The notes under the pieces were generated by a model. That model saw only the letters and a list, made by a program, of their open reading frames with translations. It searched no databases and had not been told where the DNA came from. From contig NZ_OY787456.1 in the NCBI RefSeq assembly GCF_963678875.1, positions 2,232,001 through 2,296,000 of the forward strand: a stretch of DNA of 64,000 nucleotides, given 5' to 3'. The stretch's first letter is position 1. Each line of letters begins with the position of its first letter. Source of the stretch: an uncultured Hyphomonas sp. (lineage in GTDB: Bacteria > Pseudomonadota > Alphaproteobacteria > Caulobacterales > Hyphomonadaceae). The translations under genes were made by a program, and so were the position numbers. Below, one piece after another: positions 34,556 to 43,802 of this stretch.

Positions 34556-37243
34556 TTAAAAGCGTGCGCTCAGCCGCAGGAAATACTGCCCACCGTCCGT
34601 GTCATAAGGTGCATTGCGGGAATATATCAGCCCCTTGCTGACCTCCAGAACGGCTTCATCCGGATATTCGTCAAACAGGTTTTCTGCCCCGATGCAAAGC
34701 GTAAGAAGATCGTTGAGTTGAACCGAGACGCTCGCATCGACGAATAGCTCCGAGCCGAATTCCTGAATGGGCGCGCCGTCCTGGTTGGTGTAATCCACCC
34801 AGGGGCCAATCCATCTGAACCGCGTATCAAAGGACCACCGCCCCTTCGCAAACCCCACAGACGCATTGGTCGAAACGCGGGGATAGAGGCGTTCGAACCG
34901 GCTTATCCTGGATGGATTGGCGATGAAGTCGGCGTTCAGAACTTTGGTATTGTTGTAGTTGAAGGACAGGCCAAGCGTGAGATCCCCGCCGTCCAGCCGC
35001 CTGTCATAGTCCATTACCAGATCAATGCCGGTCGTCCGCGTGTCAAAACTGTTCTGGTAGAAGCTGACTTCCGTAATACTTTCCCCACCCGGAACACCCA
35101 GGGCTGCAAGTCGGGCGCGCTCCAACGCATCCAACGTGTAACTTTCCGACGTAAAAATTCGATCTTGAACGTCGGTCCTGTAGACGTCGGCGCTGGCGAC
35201 CAGACCGTCCAGCGGCCGGAACACGCCCCCCGCAGACAGGTTGACCGAGGTTTCGGGCCTCAGCGAAGCGATATCAACATCAGTTCGCTCACTAAGTATG
35301 CTTGCAACGGCTCCCGTCGGGCTGAAACGGCCATTGGTCATAACATCCAGCGTGTCGGGAGCGACTCCCTGAGACGTCCGCTCGGAAAAAATCTGTGCTG
35401 GTGTCGGAGCCTTGAAACCTGTCGAGACGGTGGTGCGCAAGGCGAGGCCAGGCAACACATCCCGGCGATAGGACAGCTTGCCATTCAAGCGGCTGCCGAA
35501 CGTATCAAACTCCTCGAAGCGCAAGGCGGCACCCATTTGGCTGTATCGTCCGGGACGCATCTCCGCATCGGCGTAGACCGCCCAGTTCGACTGTTCGTGC
35601 GTCTTCGCCTGCACCTGCGTATAACCAGGAAACCCGTTGGAGCCGGACGTCAGGCCGTCGATGGCGCCCGGACCGATCTCATAGGACGCCGGTTCACCGG
35701 CGACGACGCTATAACGCTCCACCCGATGCTCGATTCCGAAGGCAAGGTTCACCGGCTCGGCAAAGGTGGACGGCGCAGGAAGCCGGGCCTGGAAATCTGC
35801 ACTGAGATTGAATTCCTGCTGTCTGAGGCCGCCAGCATCGAACTGAGTCGGACTGTCCGGGCCCATGGAGGCGTTGATTGTGTCGTAAAGGAAATAGTCG
35901 ATCCTGTTCTGGCCGAACCCGGCACTGAAGTCATAAGTCAGGCCGGCTGCCCATTCACCTTTCAGGCCCAACGTTGCGGAAACATCGCGCTCTTCCTGCC
36001 CGAACTGCGGAGTGAACCCATTGGGATAGATATTTATCAGCGACCAGTCCCCGAAGGCGGCGCTGGCGGCATAGACACTCGGCGTGGCAGGGCTACGCCA
36101 ATTGAAGTCGCTCACGCCCTGCCCCTGGCTGGCATTGACCAGTCCGTAGACCTGCCCGAACCCGGTAATCCGGTCCGCTGTCAGCAGTCCGCGGAAATCT
36201 TCCCGCTCAGGCTGGCCCCATTTCTGGACCGGGTCGGAGATGTCTGCATCCGGATGGTCTTCCAGATATTCCAGTGCATCGAGCCGCTGGCGCGCACGTG
36301 ATGTCGGAGAAGCATCGCTATAGTCAAGGTTGAGACGGACGCCGCCCTCAGGTCCGCGGATCCCACCGCCAAAGCCGAAGCGTTTCTGGACTCCATCCCC
36401 TTCATAGTACTGACTATACTGGGCAACCCCCTCCCTCATCTCGTCGTCGCGGGTGATGATGTTGATCACTCCAGCAATCGCATCTGAACCATATTGCGCA
36501 GACGCTCCATCCCGGAGGATTTCGACGCGCTGGATGGCATTTGTGGGGATCTTCGACAGGTCTGGCGACTGGGACCCGCCTGTGTTCAGCATCGCGGAGC
36601 GGTGGCGCCGCTTTCCATTGAGGAGGATCAGCGTGTGGTCCGCAGACAGGTTCCGGAGGCTGTAGGGCCGCACAAACACCGCGCCATCGCTGAGCGGCCG
36701 GCGCTGGACAAAGAAACTGGGCACGATGTCTGCCAGAACGTCTGCAAAATCGTCTGACACTGGCGCGGCAAGGTCCGCCCGGTCCAACACGTCAACCGGT
36801 GACAGACTCTCCCATGCCTGAAGGCCTGCGCGTGAACCGGTCACAATGATCGTGTCATAGGTTCTGGGTAGATCCATGGCAGGCGCAGGCATCCGTCTGG
36901 GCCGAATCCGGGAGGCCACAGGCGCAGGCTTTTCTGACGAGGTGGTTTGCGCTGGTTTGCGCCGGATGATCCAGACGCCGTTCGCATCCTGGCTGACGCT
37001 CAGGGGTATACCTGACAACAAGGCTTCCAGCGCCTCGCCGACCTCCATGTCTCCGGTAAGCGGCCCTGCAGCGAGGCCGTCCAGATCTTCTGCTTCCGCG
37101 ATGATGACGGTGTCGGTCTGCTCAGCCAGCAGGTTGATGGCGTCGGCCAGCGGCATGTCTGGCACACGCAGGGAATGGGTCTGCGCCGCCGCCGGGAGTA
37201 CCGCGGCTGCGCAGGTCAGCAGGAACAGGCAGACCGATCGCAT
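34556..37243 (-). CDS. TonB-dependent receptor with N-terminal STN signalling domain
   Basis: An 895-residue outer-membrane receptor. The start ATG 37241-37243 has GAGGGA four bases upstream and gives a signal peptide (FLLTCAAAVLPAAAQ); an upstream in-frame start has none. Residues about 25-90 form an STN (secretin/TonB N-terminus) domain, LRVPDMPLADAINLLAEQTD, the part that in FecA-type receptors signals to a FecR-like protein. A plug follows (AIQRVEILRDGASAQYGSDA, GVINIITRDD), then a beta-barrel ending in Phe. The C-terminal GLIYSRNAPYDTDGGQY is almost identical to that of the other receptor at 38689-41112. Last gene of the sigma-factor island. Confidence 0.93.
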   Translation of the reverse strand: MRSVCLFLLTCAAAVLPAAAQTHSLRVPDMPLADAINLLAEQTDTVIIAEAEDLDGLAAGPLTGDMEVGEALEALLSGIPLSVSQDANGVWIIRRKPAQTTSSEKPAPVASRIRPRRMPAPAMDLPRTYDTIIVTGSRAGLQAWESLSPVDVLDRADLAAPVSDDFADVLADIVPSFFVQRRPLSDGAVFVRPYSLRNLSADHTLILLNGKRRHRSAMLNTGGSQSPDLSKIPTNAIQRVEILRDGASAQYGSDAIAGVINIITRDDEMREGVAQYSQYYEGDGVQKRFGFGGGIRGPEGGVRLNLDYSDASPTSRARQRLDALEYLEDHPDADISDPVQKWGQPEREDFRGLLTADRITGFGQVYGLVNASQGQGVSDFNWRSPATPSVYAASAAFGDWSLINIYPNGFTPQFGQEERDVSATLGLKGEWAAGLTYDFSAGFGQNRIDYFLYDTINASMGPDSPTQFDAGGLRQQEFNLSADFQARLPAPSTFAEPVNLAFGIEHRVERYSVVAGEPASYEIGPGAIDGLTSGSNGFPGYTQVQAKTHEQSNWAVYADAEMRPGRYSQMGAALRFEEFDTFGSRLNGKLSYRRDVLPGLALRTTVSTGFKAPTPAQIFSERTSQGVAPDTLDVMTNGRFSPTGAVASILSERTDVDIASLRPETSVNLSAGGVFRPLDGLVASADVYRTDVQDRIFTSESYTLDALERARLAALGVPGGESITEVSFYQNSFDTRTTGIDLVMDYDRRLDGGDLTLGLSFNYNNTKVLNADFIANPSRISRFERLYPRVSTNASVGFAKGRWSFDTRFRWIGPWVDYTNQDGAPIQEFGSELFVDASVSVQLNDLLTLCIGAENLFDEYPDEAVLEVSKGLIYSRNAPYDTDGGQYFLRLSARF

Positions 37244-37390
37244 TGGTCCCTCAGGGAGGCCCTCGCATTCCGCGTTGGAGTCGCGCCTAAGAAGCCGATG
37301 GCGATGACAGGCAGATGACAATGGCCGCCCGGAACCGCTATTCCTGCGCCAGTGAAACCCAAATGCCACGGTCAGGCTCTGCGCCCGGTG

Positions 37391-38674
37391 TCAGGTTTCC
37401 GCCAGGAGCGAACGCAGGGCTTTCACGAGCTGGAAGCACTGGTCCGGCGTGTTGTAGAGTGTCGGTGTGACACGGATGCAGGCGCCCTTGGCGACATCGC
37501 TGCGGTGGACGGTGAAGATACCGTGCTTCTCCACCAGCGCCTTCACGATGGCCTTGTTGGCGTCCACGCTCGTCTTGCCCTTGAAACGGAAAGACGTGAT
37601 CGCCGCATGCAGGCGCGGGTCTGATGGCGTCAGGATCTCGATCCGGTCATCGCCTCGCATTTCCTCGGCCCAGAGGTCGCGCAGGTAAGACACGCGGGCT
37701 GCCTTGCGCGCCGGGCCGACGAGTTCGTGGAAGTCGAGCGCATCCTTCAGCGTCAGGAAGGTCGCGAAGTTCGTCGTGCCGGTGTGAATACGGTGATAGA
37801 TCGTGCCGACGCCTTCCGGCCGTTCAGAGATGTCCGGTGAAATGTGCGCCAGCCGGTCCTGACGGATATAGATCAGCCCCGCCCCGATCGGTGCGCCGAT
37901 CCATTTGTGCAAATTGAAGCCGACAAAGTCTGCGCCGACGTCTTCCATGCGGAAATCGGTCTGGCCCCAGGAATGGGCCGCATCGACAATACAGTCGACG
38001 CCGAAGCCTCGCGCCATCTCCACGATCTCGCGCACCGGGATCATCAGGCCGGTGCGGTGGCTGATATGGGTCAGCAGGAGGAGGCGCACTTTCGGGTTCG
38101 CCTCAAGGGCCTGCCGGTAGGTGTCGATCAGCTGGTCATGGGTGACCGGTTCCGGAATGGTGATGCGGACGACGGAGGCGCCTTCCCGTTCGGCCTTGGT
38201 GTCCATGGCGGTCTGGATCGAGTCATAGTCAAGATCGGCATACATCACCGCATCGCCCGGCTTCAGCCGGTTGTAGCCGCCGACCAGCGCCTGCAGGGAT
38301 TCGGTGGCATTTCGGGAGAAGACAATCTCGTCCGGCCCGGCGCCGAGGAAATCCGCGATGCGCGCATGGACCGGCTGGATTTCCGCGTAATAGTCCCGGC
38401 GGGCATACCAGGAATTGTTGCGGTTCACTTTTTCGGTGTTGCGGATGAAGGCTTCAAGGACAGGCTTTGCCATCAGGCCCCAATAGCCGTTCTCGAAATT
38501 CACCACGTCCGGCGTGACGTCATACTGCGCCGCAATGGACCGCCAGAAGGCTTCGTCTGTCGCGATGTCCTGCACCAAGGCCTCACGTGTGGGAGAGGCC
38601 ATAGCGCACCCGGAATTAAAGGACGCCGCTGCAGCAGCGGCGCCCTTCATGACCAGTCGTCTGGTAAGTTTCAT
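37391..38674 (-). CDS. Tat-exported aminotransferase class V-like PLP enzyme (PvdN-like)
   Basis: A 427-residue fold-type I PLP protein. The N-terminus LTRRLVMKGAAAAAASF is a twin-arginine signal. The Schiff-base Lys is K257 in NLHKWIGAP; the PLP-binding Asp is D231 in DAAHSWGQ; other matches are SRNATESLQ (phosphate cup) and TGTTNFA. Exported members of the isopenicillin-N-epimerase/cysteine-desulfurase-like group include PvdN, the periplasmic enzyme that changes the glutamate of pyoverdine in Pseudomonas. Here it lies between two TonB receptor genes on the same strand, so it may modify the compound they import. The substrate is not known. Confidence 0.85.
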   Translation of the reverse strand: MKLTRRLVMKGAAAAAASFNSGCAMASPTREALVQDIATDEAFWRSIAAQYDVTPDVVNFENGYWGLMAKPVLEAFIRNTEKVNRNNSWYARRDYYAEIQPVHARIADFLGAGPDEIVFSRNATESLQALVGGYNRLKPGDAVMYADLDYDSIQTAMDTKAEREGASVVRITIPEPVTHDQLIDTYRQALEANPKVRLLLLTHISHRTGLMIPVREIVEMARGFGVDCIVDAAHSWGQTDFRMEDVGADFVGFNLHKWIGAPIGAGLIYIRQDRLAHISPDISERPEGVGTIYHRIHTGTTNFATFLTLKDALDFHELVGPARKAARVSYLRDLWAEEMRGDDRIEILTPSDPRLHAAITSFRFKGKTSVDANKAIVKALVEKHGIFTVHRSDVAKGACIRVTPTLYNTPDQCFQLVKALRSLLAET

Positions 38675-38688
38675 GTCTCTTTCCGAGA

Positions 38689-41112
38689 TCAGAAGCTGAG
38701 ATCCAGGCGGACATAATACTGGCCGCCATCGGTATCGTAAGGCGCGTTGCGCGAGTAGATCAGACCCCGGCTTGCCTGATAGGTCGCCTCGTCCGGATAC
38801 TGGTCGAACACGTTCTCCGCCCCCACACGAACGGAAAGGTTTTCCGTCACGTCATAGGTCGCACCGAGATCGAACAGGACCATAGCACCAAAATCCTGGA
38901 AGATGTCGCCGGTCGAGTTACCGGAATAATCGCGCCATTCGCCATAGTACCGCATGCGGCCAAAGACGTTCCAGTTACCCACGTCATAAGTCGCCTGCAG
39001 ATTTCCGGTGTTCTCCGGAATACCTTTTTCAAACCGGTCAGCACCGGTCGCGTTCGAGGCGAAGTCACCGCCCGTCACTTCGGTCTTGTTGTAATTGTAG
39101 GCAGCGCTCAGGGTGAGGTCACCCGGGCCGACAGGACGCCCGTAGGAGACGACGAGGTCGAGCCCCTTGGTGCGCGTGTCAAAGTCGTTCTGGAAGAAGT
39201 TGACCCGCGTAATGCCTTCGGCGCCGACAACGCCAAGGGCAGCAAACTGGGCACGCTCTTCATCGGTAACGGTGAACGTGTTGGACGTGCTGAGACGGTT
39301 TTCGACATCGATCTGATAAACGTCCAGCGTCGCCATGAGACCGAAGCTGGAAGTCCAGGCGAGACCTGCCGTGATGTTTTCAGACTCTTCCGGCTCCAGC
39401 GACCGGATGTCGGCGTCAGCGCGCTGGCTGATCACCTCGGCCACGGCACCCTGCGGGCTGAAGCGGCCGGTGGTGAAGATGTTCAGCGTCGTCGTGTCGA
39501 GGCCCTGAGAGGTGCGTTCCGAGAACAGCTGGCCCGGTGTCGGGGCACGGAAGCCCGTCGACGCCGTGGCGCGCAGGGCAAGGTTCGGTGTGACCTCGAA
39601 ACGGGTGGACAGTTTACCGGTCGTGCTGCTGCCAAATTCGGAGAAGTCTTCGTAGCGAACGGCGCCGCCGACGGTCCAGCGATCGGTCACCGGAGCTTCG
39701 ATATCTATATAGCCGGCATAGCTGGTCTGGTCAGACGAACCAGACTGGTCCGGCGAGAAGCCCGGGAAGCCGTTCGAACCGGCTGGGAAGCCTTCTTCGG
39801 CCAGCGGCCCGACGGCGTAGGAGGCATACTCACCCTGTCCGATCTCGTACTCCTCTTTGCGGGTCTCGGCACCAAACGCGAAGGTCAGGTCGTCCGCGAG
39901 GAAATCCAGCGAGGCGCTATAGGCGAAGTCTGCGTTGAGATTCAGCTCTGTCTGGGTCAGCGTGCCGATATCGAACGAGGTCGGGCTGGCCGAGCCGAGC
40001 GAGGCGTTGATCGAATTGTACATGAAGTATTCGATCTGGTTCCGGCCATAGCTGGCGCTGAAATCGTACGAGAACGGACCTTCATCGGTGCTGCGATAGC
40101 CACCGGTCAGCGAAAAGTCGTTATCGTCCTGTCCGAAGCGCGGCGAGAAGCCTGCCGGGTAGATCTCATTGAGATCATATTCCGGGTCCATGGCGCTGTC
40201 GCCATAGGCGCTGGTGGAAACCGGGTTGCGCCAGTTGAAGTCGGTGACGCCGGAGCCCCAGCCATACGTGCTGAAGACATAGGCTTCCGAACTGCCAAGG
40301 TCATAGGCGCCGTTCATGGCGAAGCGGTAGGCTTGGCGTTCCGGCTGACCCCAACGCTGCACCGGGTTCGGCACGTCGAGGTCCGGGAAGTCTTCCTGCA
40401 GCTGGATGGCGTCCGGACGCTGGCGCGAACGGGAGGTCAGGCCTGCGTCGGTGTACTCACCGGAGAAATTCAGGAAGCCATTGTCGAACACAAAGCCTTG
40501 CTGAGCACCAAGACGGTACTGTTCGCCGTCGCCCTTGTAGTACTGGCCGGCCTGCGCGAAGGCGTTCGTGCCAGCTTCATCGTCGAGGATGATGTTGATC
40601 ACACCGGCAATGGCGTCAGAGCCGTACTGTGCAGATGCACCGTCACGCAGCACTTCGATGCGCTTGATTGCATAGGACGGGATCTGAGCAAGGTCAGGCG
40701 ATTGAGCGCCGTTGGAACCAAGCAGAGCAGAGCGGTGAAAGCGCTTGCCATTGACCAGGACCAGCGTGTGGTCTGACGACAGAGACCGCAGGCTGGCCGG
40801 ACGCACAAAGACCTGGCCATCCGCCATCGGCAGGCGTTTGACATTGAAGGACGGCACCAGTTGGGACAGGGTATCCATCACTTCGTCAGAGGCGGTCATG
40901 TCGATGGCATCGTCGGAGATGACATCAACCGGCGCAAGGCTATCGAACGTGGTGCGTGGAGCGCCGCGCGTACCGGTGACAATAACGGTTTGCTGGACGC
41001 TGGTATCGTCCTGCTCGTTTGCTGTCTGGGCAAGGGCCGCATTGCTGAAGCAAAGGGCGGCGCCCGATGCCGTCAGGACAAGCGCCTTGCGCAGGCTGAT
41101 CGAAGTTTTCAT
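38689..41112 (-). CDS. TonB-dependent receptor
   Basis: An 807-residue outer-membrane receptor, without an STN domain. The start ATG 41110-41112 has GAGGGG six bases upstream and a signal peptide (ALVLTASGAALCFSNAALAQ). The plug contains LRSLSSDHTLVLVNGKRFHRSAL and AIKRIEVLRDGASAQYGSDA; the barrel ends in Phe after VRLDLSF. It is a paralogue of the STN receptor at 34556-37243. A candidate ECF-type promoter (TGAAAGG at 41207-41213 and TGTCTTCC at 41184-41191, read on the minus strand, 15-base spacer) lies about 72 bp upstream. It precedes the PLP enzyme by 14 bp. Confidence 0.93.
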   Translation of the reverse strand: MKTSISLRKALVLTASGAALCFSNAALAQTANEQDDTSVQQTVIVTGTRGAPRTTFDSLAPVDVISDDAIDMTASDEVMDTLSQLVPSFNVKRLPMADGQVFVRPASLRSLSSDHTLVLVNGKRFHRSALLGSNGAQSPDLAQIPSYAIKRIEVLRDGASAQYGSDAIAGVINIILDDEAGTNAFAQAGQYYKGDGEQYRLGAQQGFVFDNGFLNFSGEYTDAGLTSRSRQRPDAIQLQEDFPDLDVPNPVQRWGQPERQAYRFAMNGAYDLGSSEAYVFSTYGWGSGVTDFNWRNPVSTSAYGDSAMDPEYDLNEIYPAGFSPRFGQDDNDFSLTGGYRSTDEGPFSYDFSASYGRNQIEYFMYNSINASLGSASPTSFDIGTLTQTELNLNADFAYSASLDFLADDLTFAFGAETRKEEYEIGQGEYASYAVGPLAEEGFPAGSNGFPGFSPDQSGSSDQTSYAGYIDIEAPVTDRWTVGGAVRYEDFSEFGSSTTGKLSTRFEVTPNLALRATASTGFRAPTPGQLFSERTSQGLDTTTLNIFTTGRFSPQGAVAEVISQRADADIRSLEPEESENITAGLAWTSSFGLMATLDVYQIDVENRLSTSNTFTVTDEERAQFAALGVVGAEGITRVNFFQNDFDTRTKGLDLVVSYGRPVGPGDLTLSAAYNYNKTEVTGGDFASNATGADRFEKGIPENTGNLQATYDVGNWNVFGRMRYYGEWRDYSGNSTGDIFQDFGAMVLFDLGATYDVTENLSVRVGAENVFDQYPDEATYQASRGLIYSRNAPYDTDGGQYYVRLDLSF

Positions 41113-41254
41113 GACTTTCCCCTCATGGTGAACCGTGCGGGGTGAGACATCACACCCGCCGCCACGCTCCTGCGTGGTCAGGGGGAAGACAGACCAGGTG
41201 GGGAGACCTTTCAGCGATTTTGCGAACTTCATAAAAGGTTCATCGCAGGCGCTG

Positions 41255-42253
41255 TCAGAGTCCTTTCGAAATCACGATTTCGGTATCGTTTTCGTGCACC
41301 TCAATCGGATAGGCGGTATCGAGACCGGCGAGCACCTGACCGATCTGCTGGATGGAGAAAGACAGGGTGAGGCGCATGTCCGCCGGTGCGCCGGGCGCGA
41401 GCCTGACCGGGCGGTCGCTGTACTGGTTCATGTCCGCAACGATGTCCCGGAGCGTCGCATCCACGAAAGAGAGACGACCAGACCGCCACGACAATTCCTT
41501 CGCGGCATCGAAGGTCTCAATCGGACCGAGGCGCAGCGCTGTTGTCGAAACGATCCGGTCTCCGGCCCGCAGGTCCTGCGCCGCGGCATCAGCCATGACG
41601 CGGACATGCCCGCTGTCGACAGACACCGAAACCTGCCCTGTCCGCTTCTTGATATCGAACCGGGTACCAAGGACGCGAACCAGCACACTGCCGGTATCGA
41701 CGGTCAGCGGCCGGCTCTCATCACGCGCGATGTCGAAATAAGCATTGCCGCCGACCAGCTGCAGGTCTCTCTCCCTGGCAGAAAATTCGCCTCGGACCAG
41801 GCTGGCGCCACCCAGTGTGATCTCGCTGCCGTCAGACAGGGTGAACGTCCTGATCTCCCCGCGCGCTGTGGAAAGGAGAATGGCCTCAGCCGGGGCTGGC
41901 TGGAAAACCAGCAGGCCGATACCGGCAGCGCAAGCAAGGCTCGCGGCAAGGCCTCCGCCCAGCAGGAGGCGGCGCGACAAGGTCTGACGCGGATGAAATG
42001 GCTTGATGTTGTTCCGATCTGTGAGGATGTCCTCAACGCCGTCGACGTCTGCGATCCCATCCCACAATCGACGTGCCCGCTCCATCGCCGCAGAATGCTC
42101 GGGAGACTTCGCCAGCCATGCGGCAAAGGCGTGTTCCTTCTCCGGCGCGCTCTTGCCAGAGGCAAAGTAAAGCACCCAAGCGCGCGCTTCAGCGTCCAAT
42201 ACTTTTTCGGTTTCAGGTTTGACGGTCCGGACCGGCTTGTCGGGCTTCTTCAT
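41255..42253 (-). CDS. FecR-type anti-sigma factor / sensor
   Basis: A 332-residue single-span inner-membrane protein. The cytoplasmic part (DUF4880-like, residues about 15-65, ARAWVLYFASGKSAPEKEHAFAAWL) would bind the sigma factor, and a span lies at about 94-116. The periplasmic FecR domain carries GEIRTFTLSDGSEITLGGAS and LGTRFDI, and a C-terminal DUF4974/STN-like part ends the protein. FecR relays the state of an STN-carrying receptor, here presumably the one at 34556-37243, to the FecI-like sigma factor whose gene lies 9 bp upstream. Confidence 0.92.
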   Translation of the reverse strand: MKKPDKPVRTVKPETEKVLDAEARAWVLYFASGKSAPEKEHAFAAWLAKSPEHSAAMERARRLWDGIADVDGVEDILTDRNNIKPFHPRQTLSRRLLLGGGLAASLACAAGIGLLVFQPAPAEAILLSTARGEIRTFTLSDGSEITLGGASLVRGEFSARERDLQLVGGNAYFDIARDESRPLTVDTGSVLVRVLGTRFDIKKRTGQVSVSVDSGHVRVMADAAAQDLRAGDRIVSTTALRLGPIETFDAAKELSWRSGRLSFVDATLRDIVADMNQYSDRPVRLAPGAPADMRLTLSFSIQQIGQVLAGLDTAYPIEVHENDTEIVISKGL

Positions 42254-42262
42254 AGCGGAAAC

Positions 42263-42868
42263 TTACCTGTCCAGCTCGGCCTGGAGCAGCGCCATGACAG
42301 TGCTGAGCTGGCGGGAAATGTCCGCTTCACTCCAGCCTGTGTCCTTTTTGATCTCTGCATAGGTCTGCCCCCTGAACCTGCTCCGCAACAGGATGTCCTT
42401 CTGCTTTGGCGACAGCTGCCGCATTGCGTGCGCGACCCGCTCAAGGTCCTGCTTTCCCATTAAGACAGTTTCGGGCGATATTTCTTCCACATCAGGCGAA
42501 AACTTTCCGTCTATCTGGCTTTTGACGAAATTGCGCCCACGCCGGAGCTTGTCGTTCGAATTCAGACCCAGATTGATCGCAGTCCGAAACAGGAAGGCCC
42601 GTGGAGAGCGGATTCGACTGAGGTCAGTCAGCTCAGCGAGCTTCGAAAACGCTGCCTGCGCAACATCTTCTGGTTCAGGTGGGCCTGCCCCATGTATTTT
42701 TCTGAGTCGCCCGACCAACTCACCATAGTGCTGGCGGAAAAGATGATTCAGGAACCGCGTACGATCCGCCGCATCATCCTGCCCGCCATTCCGTACAGCT
42801 CTGTTCGCCGTATCCGCATATGTACCGGGCGGGACGGTGTCGTCCGGACAGGATGACTTTGCTTGCAT
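42263..42868 (-). CDS. ECF sigma factor, FecI type
   Basis: A 201-residue sigma-70 family protein: region 2 (about residues 45-105; FLNHLFRQHYGELVGRLRK, PEDVAQAAFSKL, RAFLFRTAINL) and region 4 (about 145-195; LERVAHAMRQLSPKQKDILL, with the HTH in YAEIKKDTGWSEADISRQL). First gene of a five-gene run with fecR, the two receptors and the PLP enzyme. Its activity is probably held or released by the FecR-like protein. Confidence 0.92.
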   Translation of the reverse strand: MQAKSSCPDDTVPPGTYADTANRAVRNGGQDDAADRTRFLNHLFRQHYGELVGRLRKIHGAGPPEPEDVAQAAFSKLAELTDLSRIRSPRAFLFRTAINLGLNSNDKLRRGRNFVKSQIDGKFSPDVEEISPETVLMGKQDLERVAHAMRQLSPKQKDILLRSRFRGQTYAEIKKDTGWSEADISRQLSTVMALLQAELDR

Positions 42869-43298
42869 GTTGCGCCTTCAGGTCTCTGTCTGCGCTTTTG
42901 AAGAAGAAGCACGACGGACTTGTGAAGGGCATTTGAAAGAACTGTAACAGCCTCATCCGAAACCTTCGGCTCAGGATAGTCTCGCTCCGCGACGCAACGA
43001 CTACAACCCGATCGGCTGAAATTGACCGCACCAGGCTGATAAACGACCACTTAAGGCCAACCCAGGTCATTGAGCTCTTGGCATGGCAGGGTCCGCTTCA
43101 AGCGGATTTATCGCCCTTAGTAACTATCCAATACCGCTCCCTCAGGTGTGGCGCCCATCTCATTCAGGAATTGATCCAGGCGTTCCCACATATCGAGGAT
43201 TTTGGCGGGGCTGGAAGGCCCCTACACCTCCTCCCAACACCGGACACAAAAGGTGCCATCATGGATCGGCCGGAACTAACCTTTTGCCGCGAAGGCAA
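42869..43298. other. Intergenic region with sigma-factor promoter and a gene remnant
   Basis: The 430-base gap between the FecI-type gene and the spore-coat-U gene has no full gene. It must contain the promoter of the sigma-factor island. Bases 43117-43191 on the minus strand encode a coherent 24-residue peptide, MWERLDQFLNEMGATPEGAV and four more residues, closed by TAA; in-frame stops lie just upstream, so it is a fragment or a very small gene. Confidence 0.5.
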
Positions 43299-43802
43299 TC
43301 AGAAGATGACCGTAGCCACGATCGTATCGCCATAGCTTCCGGTCTCCACATTCTGCCCCGATGGTATACGGCCATAAATCGGAAAATCATCCGTCGTCGA
43401 GAAGACCAATGACAACAGGTAGGCATGCATGACCGTATCGGTCCCGCCTGTTCCGTCTCCCCAGATCAGTGCACGGCTACTATCCGTGTAGAGATTGTAG
43501 TCCAGAAGATCGCTTCCATTCGACATGGCCCGGTTGAATCCCGTTCCATTCCCTCCCGCTCCCAGAACCACCTCATAGGAAATATTGGCGCCCAGAACGA
43601 GCGCGCCGCAGGTGACGCTGACATTTCCGACGGCATCTGCATGACTCCCGCCCAGCGGATTGTAGATGTCGAAATCCAGCGGGTCGGCCGATACCGAACA
43701 GGAACAATTCAGACCGACGCAGGTCGCCGATGCGGTACCGGAAGGGATGATCGCCAGAAGGCCGCTGGCAATGAGCAGGCGAAAGAGGTGGCGAAGGGTC
43801 AT
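43299..43802 (-). CDS. Spore coat U domain pilin-like protein (tip)
   Basis: A 167-residue secreted protein of the SCPU family, subunits of archaic chaperone-usher pili such as Csu. A signal peptide ending GTASA precedes CVGLNCSCSVSADPLDFDIYNP, the family's cysteine-rich N-terminus. The C-terminus has GRIPSGQNVETGSYGDTIVATVIF, a donor strand-like end in Phe. Its start overlaps the usher stop by 4 bp. Last gene of the operon, so it may be the tip subunit. Confidence 0.9.
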   Translation of the reverse strand: MTLRHLFRLLIASGLLAIIPSGTASATCVGLNCSCSVSADPLDFDIYNPLGGSHADAVGNVSVTCGALVLGANISYEVVLGAGGNGTGFNRAMSNGSDLLDYNLYTDSSRALIWGDGTGGTDTVMHAYLLSLVFSTTDDFPIYGRIPSGQNVETGSYGDTIVATVIF

